Positions 46,008-54,056 of a DNA stretch of 64,000 bases are shown piece after piece. Numbering within the stretch: the stretch's first letter is position 1; each line of letters opens with the position of its first letter. The notes below the pieces were generated by a model that was given only the letters and a program-made list of their open reading frames with translations, was not told where the DNA came from and made no database searches. Where the stretch lies: the NCBI RefSeq assembly GCF_016464015.1, contig NZ_JACDXT010000010.1:1-64000 (forward strand), written 5' to 3'. The stretch is from Psychrobacter sp. bablab_jr014. Lineage in GTDB: Bacteria > Pseudomonadota > Gammaproteobacteria > Pseudomonadales > Moraxellaceae. Both the position numbers and the translations under genes were made by a program.

Positions 46008-47819
46008 ATGACGGCGCAAACATTAGAGACGCAATCGGCTGCCCAGCAGCAAGCGAGCGACTGGCTACAAAACTTCGAACAAGCACTCAAAGACAAAGAT
46101 ATCGACAAAGCGGCAGACTGTTTTGAAAAAGACGGTTACTGGCGCGACTTGATTGCCTTTACGTGGAATATTAAGACGTTAGAGGGTCAAGAGGATATCA
46201 AAGACATGCTCACGCATACGCTGGAGACTGCCGAGCCGCATCACTGGGAGGTGGACGATGCAGTCGAAAATGGCGGCGTGATTGAGGCATGGATTCGCTT
46301 TCAGACCAAAGTCGCCAAAGGGTTTGGACATTTGCGGTTGCGCGATGGCAAGGCATGGACGCTGCTGACGACCATGACAGAGCTCAAAGACTATCCTGAA
46401 AAACGCAACAAACTGCGCGCAAAAGGTGCAGAGCACGGCGTCAATCCTGATCGCGAAACGTGGAAAGAAAAACGCGAAAATGAAGCGGAAACCCTTGGCT
46501 ACAGTGAGCAGCCTTATTGCCTGGTGATTGGTGGTGGTCAAGGCGGCATCGGTCTTGGGGCGCGCTTACGTCAATTAGAAGTGCCGACCATCGTCATTGA
46601 CAAACAGCCAAGACCTGGCGACACGTGGCGCAACCGCTATAAATCCTTATGTCTGCATGACCCTGTGTGGTATGACCATCTGCCCTATTTGCCCTTTCCT
46701 GAGAACTGGCCTGTCTTCACACCCAAAGACAAAATCGGCGATTGGCTTGAGATGTATACCAAAATTATGGAAATCAACTATTGGGGCTCGACTGAGTGCT
46801 TGAGCGCCGAGTTTGACGAAGAGGCGCAGCAATGGAATGTCGAAGTCGATAGAGATGGCGAGCGCCTGACCTTGCATCCTAAGCAGTTGGTCTTGGCCAC
46901 GGGTATGTCGGGATTGCCCAACATTCCCAAGATTAAGGGCATGGAAGACTTTGAGGGTGAGCAGCACCATTCTAGCCAGCATCCAGGTGGCGAAGCGTTT
47001 CGCGGTAAAAAATGTGTGGTGCTTGGCGCAAACAATTCGGCACACGATATCTGCGCGGCATTATGGGAAAATGGCGCAGACGTGACTATGATTCAGCGCT
47101 CATCGACGCATATTATTAAGTCGGATACCTTAATGAAAGAGGTCTTGGGCGGGCTGTATTCAGAAGAAGCGATTGAGAACGGCATGACCACCTACAAGGC
47201 GGATTTAACCTTTGCCTCGATTCCTTTTAAAATCATGCCGCAGTTTCATGAGCCTGTATACCGTAAGGTTGCCGAGTTGGATGCCGATTTTTATCAGCGC
47301 CTAGAAGACGCAGGCTTTATGCTTGACTTTGGTGATGATTACACGGGTTTATTCATGAAATATCTGCGCCGCGGCTCAGGCTACTATATTGATGTGGGTG
47401 CCTCCGAGCTGGTCGCCGATGGCAAAATCAAATTAAAATCAGGCGTCAGTATCGACCATATCAAGCCGCATTCGGTGGTCTTGACCGATGGCACGGAGCT
47501 GGAAGCCGACTTAATCGTTTATGCTACAGGCTTTGGCTCCATGAATGGCTGGGCGGCCAAAATCATCTCTCAAGAGGTCGCGGATAAGGTCGGTAAATGC
47601 TGGGGCATGGGCTCGGAGACCAAAAAAGACCCCGGTCCATGGGAAGGCGAGCTTAGAAACATGTGGAAGCCCACGCAGCAGGAGGCGCTATGGTTCCATG
47701 GCGGTAACTTGCATCAGTCGCGGCACTACTCGCAGTATCTGTCCTTGCAATTAAAGGCGCGTATGGAGGGTTTGGACACGCCTGTATATGGACTGCAAGA
47801 AGTGCATCATTTGACGTAG
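46008..47819 (+). CDS. Flavin-containing monooxygenase with N-terminal NTF2-like domain
   Basis: 603 residues. Residues about 12-130 form an NTF2/SnoaL-like domain (QNFEQALKDKDIDKAADCFE, WRDLIAFTW, IEAWIRFQTK). The flavoprotein part has FAD-binding VIGGGQGGIGLGARL (Gly175, 177, 180), the GDTWRNRYKSLCLHDP segment, the NADPH motif VVLGANNSAHDI (about 337-348) and LIVYATGFGS. It belongs with YUCCA/FMO-like and CzcO-like monooxygenases, which oxygenate nucleophilic or ketone substrates with NADPH and O2; the substrate cannot be told. An AAGGAGAGG ribosome-binding site precedes the ATG. Monocistronic; downstream is a 15-bp inverted repeat. Confidence 0.9.
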   Translation: MTAQTLETQSAAQQQASDWLQNFEQALKDKDIDKAADCFEKDGYWRDLIAFTWNIKTLEGQEDIKDMLTHTLETAEPHHWEVDDAVENGGVIEAWIRFQTKVAKGFGHLRLRDGKAWTLLTTMTELKDYPEKRNKLRAKGAEHGVNPDRETWKEKRENEAETLGYSEQPYCLVIGGGQGGIGLGARLRQLEVPTIVIDKQPRPGDTWRNRYKSLCLHDPVWYDHLPYLPFPENWPVFTPKDKIGDWLEMYTKIMEINYWGSTECLSAEFDEEAQQWNVEVDRDGERLTLHPKQLVLATGMSGLPNIPKIKGMEDFEGEQHHSSQHPGGEAFRGKKCVVLGANNSAHDICAALWENGADVTMIQRSSTHIIKSDTLMKEVLGGLYSEEAIENGMTTYKADLTFASIPFKIMPQFHEPVYRKVAELDADFYQRLEDAGFMLDFGDDYTGLFMKYLRRGSGYYIDVGASELVADGKIKLKSGVSIDHIKPHSVVLTDGTELEADLIVYATGFGSMNGWAAKIISQEVADKVGKCWGMGSETKKDPGPWEGELRNMWKPTQQEALWFHGGNLHQSRHYSQYLSLQLKARMEGLDTPVYGLQEVHHLT

Positions 47820-47824
47820 GGTTT

Positions 47825-47875
47825 TAGGGCGTGTCTTCAATTCAAAAATGGTGATAAAAATGAAGACACGCCCTA
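47825..47875. repeat. Short inverted repeat related to the MITE termini
   Basis: TAGGGCGTGTCTTCA (47825-47839) and its exact complement TGAAGACACGCCCTA (47861-47875), 21 bp apart. It shares TAGGGCGTGT with the ends of the element at 688-958, so may be a tiny relative or its remnant, and can fold as a hairpin after the monooxygenase gene. Confidence 0.65.
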
Positions 47876-48122
47876 GCTTCATTATTAATATAAAAATTTT
47901 TGATGGCGGTACTGATGCCATGAGTACCGCTATTTTTATGTACTGCCTAACGTTGTTTACAGGCACAGCTTAGTATTTGTTAACAACATCTTTTTTTTAC
48001 TCTATTCCTTTTTATAGTTACACCTCATTTCCCATAAAAACAACCACTTAATAACAACCATTAGCGGATAAGGCAAGCTTGTGCTTTAATAGCCACTTTT
48101 TTTGGGCTGTGGAGCATGGGCG

Positions 48123-49613
48123 ATGGCAACATCAGATAAGCAAAATGCCAAATATTTTCAGGTTTGGCGCTGGCACTTTTATGCAGGAATGTTCGTTGCG
48201 CCGTTTTTGATTGTCTTAAGCCTGACAGGGCTTGGCATGCTGCTGACTGCCAACACCACAGGGCGCGACTTGGACAGAATGGCGATTGACGCGCCAACGG
48301 ATACCGCACAAACCGAGCCTGTCTCTGTGCAGGCAAAAGCCGCCCTGCAAGCACTGCCTGACAGCACACTCATTCAATATATCGCGCCGCGAGATGATAA
48401 GACAGTGGCGCTGTTTCGTGTGCAGAATACCGATGTCAGCTACATGGTGGCGGTCAATCCCTATGATGCAAGCGTGGTCAAATCCTTTGCCGCAGACAGC
48501 AATCTGTATCATACTTTTGATGATATTCATGGGGATTTGCTGCTCGGAACGGTGGGCGATTATATTCAAGAGACCACGGCAGCGTTGACGATTTTGCTGA
48601 TTTTAAGCGGTCTGTATCTATGGTGGCAAAAGCGCCGTTCGGTAGCGCGCATGCTGGTGCCCACTGCCCCGCAGCCAAGCATCAAACGGCACAAATTGCG
48701 CCTGATACACGCGACGCTCGGCAGTTGGGTGTCTGTAGTGCTGCTGTTTTTTTGCGTCTCTGGTATGGCGTGGGCAGGCATTTGGGGCGGTAAAGTGGTG
48801 CAGTCGTGGAGTCAGTTCCCTGCGGGAAAATGGGGTGTCGCGCCGATGCCAATGTCAATCGACCCCAACGCGCATGATATGCACGATATGGATATGAGCG
48901 CCGCCGCGCCACACGTTCATGGCGCAGGTGCGGCACCGATGCCAGCGCCAACGCACGGCGAAGCACTCAATCATGGCAGCTCAAAAGATGTGCCATGGGT
49001 GCTAGAGCTGACGCCGATGCCGCAATCAGGTACAACGATGGGCACAGACGGTATCAAAGCAGATGTGCCGATTGTACTGGATACGGTCGATAAGTTCGCG
49101 CGCGAAAGCGGCTTTGTCGGGCGTTATCAACTCAGCCTCCCGCAAGGGGCAACTGGCGTTTGGAGCATGAGCCAAGACTCCATGAGCCACGATATCAAGA
49201 ACCCTTTTGCTGACCGTACCCTGCACCTTGACCGCTACTCAGGTAAAGTGCTCGCAGACATTCGCTTTGCCGACTACAATGCTTTTGGTAAATTTATGGC
49301 GGCAGGTATCGCCCTGCATATGGGGACGCTCGGCTGGTGGAGCGTGCTCGCGAACGTGCTTTTTTGCTTAGCAGTTATTGCCATGTCGGTGCTCGGCTAT
49401 GTGATGTGGTGGCAGCGCCGTCCAAGCGCGGCAGCAGGCACACTGGCTGCGCCTGCCTCCCATCAGCCCCTAGCCATAAGCAAGCCCTTACTTGCTGTAT
49501 TATTAATCGTGGCGTGTATTTTTCCGACCGCCATCATTGCGATTGTGGTGATGACACTGCTGGATGTTATTCTGATATCGCGTGTGCCCTCGCTCAAGCG
49601 TTTATTAAAATAA
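48123..49613 (+). CDS. PepSY-associated transmembrane protein with His/Met-rich loop
   Basis: 496 residues from the ATG at 48123 (GGAG upstream; a TTG at 48102 is the other option). Four TM helices: about 22-43, 154-173, 200-222 and, near the C-terminus, about 420-445, with an extra pair at 465-490. The PiuB/PepSY_TM family contains ferric-siderophore reductases and related proteins. A periplasmic stretch (about 242-284) is rich in Met and His (HDMHDMDMSAAAPHVHGAG, MPAPTHGEALNHG), as in copper-binding proteins. No TonB receptor gene is beside it. Function probably metal-linked; inference. Confidence 0.85.
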   Translation: MATSDKQNAKYFQVWRWHFYAGMFVAPFLIVLSLTGLGMLLTANTTGRDLDRMAIDAPTDTAQTEPVSVQAKAALQALPDSTLIQYIAPRDDKTVALFRVQNTDVSYMVAVNPYDASVVKSFAADSNLYHTFDDIHGDLLLGTVGDYIQETTAALTILLILSGLYLWWQKRRSVARMLVPTAPQPSIKRHKLRLIHATLGSWVSVVLLFFCVSGMAWAGIWGGKVVQSWSQFPAGKWGVAPMPMSIDPNAHDMHDMDMSAAAPHVHGAGAAPMPAPTHGEALNHGSSKDVPWVLELTPMPQSGTTMGTDGIKADVPIVLDTVDKFARESGFVGRYQLSLPQGATGVWSMSQDSMSHDIKNPFADRTLHLDRYSGKVLADIRFADYNAFGKFMAAGIALHMGTLGWWSVLANVLFCLAVIAMSVLGYVMWWQRRPSAAAGTLAAPASHQPLAISKPLLAVLLIVACIFPTAIIAIVVMTLLDVILISRVPSLKRLLK

Positions 49614-49627
49614 GCACTGAAAAATGT

Positions 49628-49644
49628 TAGGGCGTGTCCCTAAT
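49628..49644. repeat. Palindromic TTAGGGCGTGTCCCTAA
   Basis: TTAGGG and CCCTAA flank CGTGT. The left half repeats the outer end of the 688-958 element (TTAGGGCGTGT) exactly; probably a remnant of the same family. Confidence 0.5.
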
Positions 49645-49653
49645 TTAAATAAT

Positions 49654-49688
49654 AAAAAAACGCGGACAGTCACCTGTCTGCGTTTTTT
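49654..49688. terminator. Bidirectional terminator between the PepSY and LD-carboxypeptidase genes
   Basis: AAAAAAACGC-G-GACAG and CTGTC-T-GCGTTTTTT pair around a 4-nt loop (TCAC) with one mismatch; runs of A and T lie at the two ends, so it suits both convergent genes. Confidence 0.9.
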
Positions 49689-49703
49689 ATTGCGCTATCA
49701 TGG

Positions 49704-50870
49704 CTAAGCCTTTTGCCACAGTGCAGGCGGGTGAATCTGCGAGGCATCAAGCGTCGGGTAGCCGCTAAAGCTAAGCTGATAGCCACCTAAGCTGTCCGTT
49801 GTCAGACGACACTGGGTACCTAAAGGGAAGCTGCGTTTTTTGCCCACATGACCGAACGGCATACCTGTATAAATGGGCAAGCCTGTTAATTCGTGTAGCT
49901 GCTCGATGACCGCTCGCGCGTCAAAGCGCTTGTCATAGCTGTCCTCGCCTGTGCCTGAGAGCGCCCCAAAGACAATCGCTTGCTGTCCTTTGAACGCGCC
50001 TGCCAAATACAAGTCATACAGCATACGCTCGACACGGTACGACTGCTCGCCCACGTCTTCCAAAAACACCATGCCGCCATCCATGCGCGGCAGATAGTCG
50101 CTACCTGCCAGCGCAGACACTACGCTCAGATTGCCGCCCCATAGTATACCTGTAATGGAATCACGGGTCTGTTTTGCCATGATGCGCGGTAAGGTGTCGG
50201 GCGCGCTATTCGTATCTAGCGCAGGCACGTCAATCGTTAATGCCTTATCGGTTAAGGCGCTGACAAATTCTTGACTACTAATCGTATCAGGCTGCGTCTT
50301 GCCAAATTCGCTGTACAGCATCGGCGCAGCGAGCGAGCTCATGCCACCTTTTGCGAGCAGCGCACACTGGATGGCGGTCACATCGCTAAAGCCTGCCAAT
50401 ATCGTGCCGCGCTCTTGCATGATGCGCCCGAGCGTCTGCCAATCGACCTTGGGCAAAATGCGCATTGCGCCATAGCCGCCGCGCACCCCGAGCAGCAACT
50501 TGGGCGCAGCGATTGCCCCTGTCGCAATGTTTTGTAAATCGGCAGCGCGCTGGGCATCTGTCCCTGCAAAGCGCAAATATTGACGACTGACAATCTCAGG
50601 ATTTTTGACATCAAAGCCTGCACAGCGCATCCGTGCCAGCGCCAGTGTACTGCGCGCCATCTGCTCACTGACATTGGAGCTGGCAAACAGGCGCGTCTCA
50701 ATCGCTGGGTTATGGCAAGTTGCCGCCAATGTGCTGCTATTGGCTTCAGCATAGCTGCGGCGTATGCCCACACTGCCCAGCGCACCGACGCCAAGACACG
50801 CACCAAGCGCCCCCAAAAACTGGCGGCGATTGGTAAGATTGGCGGGTGTATTGGCGTTGGACTGCGACAT
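49704..50870 (-). CDS. LD-carboxypeptidase (peptidase S66) with Tat-like signal
   Basis: 388 residues. Cuts the L,D bond of peptidoglycan tetrapeptides in cell-wall recycling. S66 landmarks: GVRGGYGAMRILPKVDW, the nucleophile region GFSDVTAIQ, LWGGNLSVVSALAGSDYLP, the Glu region FLEDVGE and the His region GMPFGHVGKKRSFPLG. Unlike E. coli LdcA, which is cytoplasmic, this protein has an N-terminal twin-arginine-like signal (TNRRQFLGALGACLGVGALG), so it is probably exported to the periplasm. Start at 50870 with AAGGA upstream; an ATG at 50885 is also in frame. Confidence 0.9.
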   Translation of the reverse strand: MSQSNANTPANLTNRRQFLGALGACLGVGALGSVGIRRSYAEANSSTLAATCHNPAIETRLFASSNVSEQMARSTLALARMRCAGFDVKNPEIVSRQYLRFAGTDAQRAADLQNIATGAIAAPKLLLGVRGGYGAMRILPKVDWQTLGRIMQERGTILAGFSDVTAIQCALLAKGGMSSLAAPMLYSEFGKTQPDTISSQEFVSALTDKALTIDVPALDTNSAPDTLPRIMAKQTRDSITGILWGGNLSVVSALAGSDYLPRMDGGMVFLEDVGEQSYRVERMLYDLYLAGAFKGQQAIVFGALSGTGEDSYDKRFDARAVIEQLHELTGLPIYTGMPFGHVGKKRSFPLGTQCRLTTDSLGGYQLSFSGYPTLDASQIHPPALWQKA

Positions 50871-51010
50871 GGTATTCCTTAGCATTGATATGTGAGGCGC
50901 GAAAATCAGCGTTAGCGTTATTTTTATACAGCAGGCTATAGCAACTTTAACGGCTTTGTAGGAAAAATATAATTTGCCAGCATATTATTGGCACGGCTTT
51001 GGGACAGGGC

Positions 51011-51313
51011 TTAATCAGGCAAGTCGTATTTTTTTTGGTCAGGATTGACGCCGAACGAATAGACAAAGGTCGCCGCCGCGCTATTCACAAAGATAAACAG
51101 CATATCCACACTGCCATGCCCAAGCACATAGCGACCGAGCAAAAACGATATCGCCAGCATGATAATAAAAAACGCCAGTAGACACATGACGATTTTGGGA
51201 TGGGTAAAGCTATAAGGCGCGTCCACATCCGCAGGCGGCAAGATATGCTTACGCGTTGCCCAGCCTGCGGCATACGACAGTCCGCCCAAGATAAGGTAAC
51301 TCAAAAAATTCAT
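51011..51313 (-). CDS. Small integral membrane protein of unknown function
   Basis: 100 residues, three predicted TM helices (about 3-21, 41-62 and 70-90), with a polar loop (THPKIVMC) and a charged C-terminus (NPDQKKYDLPD). I do not recognise the family. A GTG at 51322 is an alternative start adding three residues. It lies 140 bp from the adjacent lipoprotein gene on the same strand and could share its transcript. Confidence 0.68.
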   Translation of the reverse strand: MNFLSYLILGGLSYAAGWATRKHILPPADVDAPYSFTHPKIVMCLLAFFIIMLAISFLLGRYVLGHGSVDMLFIFVNSAAATFVYSFGVNPDQKKYDLPD

Positions 51314-51457
51314 AACAAACACTCAATAAGACGTGATAAAACAACATCAAAAAATACAATAAAAAATAAGAAAAGGCACGCTGATTTTCGCGCGCCCTTG
51401 TAGTGATCATCTATCAAGATATATAGGCTGCGCGCATTATTGCGCTGGCGCGTTGGT

Positions 51458-52108
51458 TTATGTTTTTTGTGTACTAGCCATATCCGACCCATTATCGGTG
51501 CTCGCGGCGTCTTGGTTTAGCTGACGGTGTATGTCATCATTTGGCATCTCCCCTGTCGTCGCACTTTGCGGGGCATTGATATGGTCAATAACGATGTTGG
51601 ACTTGCCGTGCGGATTGGTCAAATCAACATTTACATTGTCGCAATCGACCTTAAAAATGGTATTCGCGCCGCGATAGATATACGCCAGATATTCGCTATC
51701 GAGTAGCGGGTCAATATTGGCATACGCTGTTTTGACGTGTGCCATGACCATTACTTTATCAGGGCGCGCGAGTATGGCATCGACATGCTGCGGGTCAATC
51801 GAAAAATAGTTTGGCACATCACCGTTTGTAAGTTCTTCAAGCTCGGTCGGCTCATCCCACACCTTGGCTGCGCCTACAGGCTCTTTCATTTGCATGACCC
51901 ACTTACCCGCCTGTTCGCTGATGCGTATTTGTGCAGGCTCATCGTGACTGACGGTGTAGCAGCCTGCAAACACAGACAAGTCCGTGCTGTCATCGCGTAC
52001 CACTTGCTTAGATTCGCTACAGCCTGCGCTCAGCATGCCGCCCATAACCACACTTAACATTAAATATTTAAAGCCTTTGCCCGTACCCTTTATGCTCATG
52101 CGCGTCAT
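51458..52108 (-). CDS. Hypothetical lipoprotein
   Basis: 216 residues with a lipoprotein signal: basic start, hydrophobic core LMLSVVMGGM and lipobox LSAGC (Cys about residue 30). The mature part carries a short beta-rich segment (FAGCYTVSHDEPAQIRI) with a second Cys, and a third near CDNVNVDL, so a disulfide is possible. The tail is acidic and Gln/Asn-rich. No known domain recognised. Start at 52108 has AGGA in range; 52099 is the alternative. Confidence 0.75.
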   Translation of the reverse strand: MTRMSIKGTGKGFKYLMLSVVMGGMLSAGCSESKQVVRDDSTDLSVFAGCYTVSHDEPAQIRISEQAGKWVMQMKEPVGAAKVWDEPTELEELTNGDVPNYFSIDPQHVDAILARPDKVMVMAHVKTAYANIDPLLDSEYLAYIYRGANTIFKVDCDNVNVDLTNPHGKSNIVIDHINAPQSATTGEMPNDDIHRQLNQDAASTDNGSDMASTQKT

Positions 52109-52303
52109 CAAAGTGTCCTATCGCTGTCAGAAACGCGCTTATTTTAACAGAAAAGCGCCGCGCTTACGCTGATGAAATACCAAGGATATTTGTACATTGC
52201 CCCTATTGATGGCGAGATTTGTTATAATTTGTCCTTGCTAGCAGTGCACCCTTATCAGGCTGCACAATGGCGTTTTTCTTTTGCTATTTTAGGTCGGTTT
52301 TTT

Positions 52304-53851
52304 ATGTCTTCTATTTCTGATATGCCCGCCAATACGGTATCCCGTGACCCCTTAGCGGCGAAAGCTGCCACCACCGTTGCCTACACCGATGGCGCGTGTA
52401 AAGGCAATCCTGGCGCGGGCGGTTGGGGCGCGCATCTGATATTTAGCGATGGCAGCACCCAAGATGTGTACGGCGGCGAAAAGAACACCACCAATAACCG
52501 TATGGAGTTGATGGGCGCGATTCAGGCGATTGAAAATAGCCCAGCGGCGCACACGCTTGAGATTTGGACGGATTCTAGCTACGTACAAAAAGGCATTACC
52601 GAATGGGTGGCAGGCTGGAAAGCGCGCGGCTGGAAAACGGCGAGCAAAAAGCCTGTTGCCAACCAAGACCTGTGGCAACGCCTCGATGACTTGTGCAGCA
52701 AACGCGATGTCAGCTGGCACTGGGTCAAAGGGCACGCAGGACATGCAGGCAATGAAAAGGCGGACGCACTCGCCAACCTTGGGGTACACGGTTCAAGCGC
52801 AGATGCCACAGATACTAAAAAAAAACCGCCTGCTGATGCCATAGACGCGCCCGCAACCGATGATTGGCTGGCGAATGACCCTTTAGGATTCAATGTGATG
52901 TCTGACAGCTTTATGGATGATATACCGATGGACACTGCCACCGAAGACGACTACGAAGACAGCACAGCAACCAGCCAACCTGCCAGCACAGAGGTATCTA
53001 TGATGGACACGCCAATACATAATGCGCCTGTGGATGTTCATAATGACGACACCGACAGCATGCCCTTTGATGGTGACACGAGCCGCGCCAACCCCAACTT
53101 TCAGCCATCATTACCGCACCCTAAGCACCGCCATGAGAGCAACCGTCAGCTGATCATGGATACCGAGACCACGGGGCTTGACGCACAAAAAGGCGATCGC
53201 GTGATTGAAGTGGGTATCGTTGAGCTGGTCGGACGCCGCTTTACGGGCGAAAAGCTACACGTCTATATCAACCCTGAGCGCGGTATGGATGAAGAAGTCA
53301 TTCGCATTCACGGTATTAGCGAAGCGTTTTTGGCGGACAAGCCTGTGTTTGCCAATGTCGCGCAAGCCTTGTACGACTTTATGGACGGCGCAGAGATTAT
53401 CGCGCACAACGCGCCCTTTGATATGACCTTTTTATCTATGGAGTTTGACAAGGTGGGTCTGCACGACTTTGCGCAGCGCGTTAAAGTGACCGATTCGCTG
53501 GTCATGGCAAAGCAGATGTATCCTGGGCAAAAAAACACCCTAGATGCCTTAGTGCGCCGCCTCGATGTGGGCAAGCAAGACCGTACTTTCCACGGCGCAT
53601 TGCTCGATTCGGAGATTCTTGCCGAGGTTTACCTTGCCATGACAGGCGGACAGGTGTCGCTTGCCATCGAGGACGACACCCAAAACGAACAAGGACAAGG
53701 CAGCCACCATCATTTTGCTGCGCTTGCGGACAAATTGATTCGTTCATCCTTCGATACCAAAGCGCATCAAGACTGGTTTGCCAAACTTTCAGACGATTAT
53801 CCTGAATTAAAAGCAGCAATGCCACAATGGTCAGTGGCGCTTGACTCATAG
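52304..53851 (+). CDS. RNase HI fused to DNA polymerase III epsilon (DnaQ) exonuclease
   Basis: 515 residues. N-terminal RNase HI (about 22-165) has all four catalytic acids: Asp29 ([11 protein letters not shown]), Glu68 (NRMELMGAI), Asp90 (WTDSSYV) and Asp154 (NEKADALAN). After an acidic, low-complexity linker (about 165-282), a DEDDh exonuclease follows with Asp286 and Glu288 (DTETTG), Asp373 (HNAPFD), and His430 and Asp435 (FHGALLDSE). So it should remove RNA from RNA-DNA hybrids and proofread for Pol III in one chain. In E. coli rnhA and dnaQ are adjacent divergent genes. The start at 52304 has AGGTCGG upstream; the frame is open from 52172 but the extra residues match no family. Confidence 0.95.
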   Translation: MSSISDMPANTVSRDPLAAKAATTVAYTDGACKGNPGAGGWGAHLIFSDGSTQDVYGGEKNTTNNRMELMGAIQAIENSPAAHTLEIWTDSSYVQKGITEWVAGWKARGWKTASKKPVANQDLWQRLDDLCSKRDVSWHWVKGHAGHAGNEKADALANLGVHGSSADATDTKKKPPADAIDAPATDDWLANDPLGFNVMSDSFMDDIPMDTATEDDYEDSTATSQPASTEVSMMDTPIHNAPVDVHNDDTDSMPFDGDTSRANPNFQPSLPHPKHRHESNRQLIMDTETTGLDAQKGDRVIEVGIVELVGRRFTGEKLHVYINPERGMDEEVIRIHGISEAFLADKPVFANVAQALYDFMDGAEIIAHNAPFDMTFLSMEFDKVGLHDFAQRVKVTDSLVMAKQMYPGQKNTLDALVRRLDVGKQDRTFHGALLDSEILAEVYLAMTGGQVSLAIEDDTQNEQGQGSHHHFAALADKLIRSSFDTKAHQDWFAKLSDDYPELKAAMPQWSVALDS

Positions 53852-53891
53852 ATGTTGTATGTTATCTGTTTTCTACGACCATTTTTGAAAC

Positions 53892-53972
53892 GTTTGCGTT
53901 GCAATAAGGCCGACAGACAACGAAAATAAATGTTTGCGTTGCAGAAATTCTGTCTTTGAACAAAATTTCTGC
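53892..53972. repeat. Direct repeat and dyad upstream of fimL
   Basis: GTTTGCGTTGCA occurs at 53892-53903 and 53932-53943, 40 bp apart (almost four helical turns). It runs into an inverted repeat GCAGAAATT (53941-53949) and AATTTCTGC (53964-53972). The position upstream of fimL suggests binding by a regulator; unproven. Confidence 0.5.
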
Positions 53973-54056
53973 TACCCTAAAGCCTACTATTGACGGCAAA
54001 AGACACGCTTAATAATAACTCTATCTTTATAATTGGCACTTTATGGAAGAATCGCT

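Noticed and set aside
46179-46541. 120-residue antisense frame within the monooxygenase gene
   Set aside because: Shadow of the N-terminal domain coding sequence; no ribosome-binding site.
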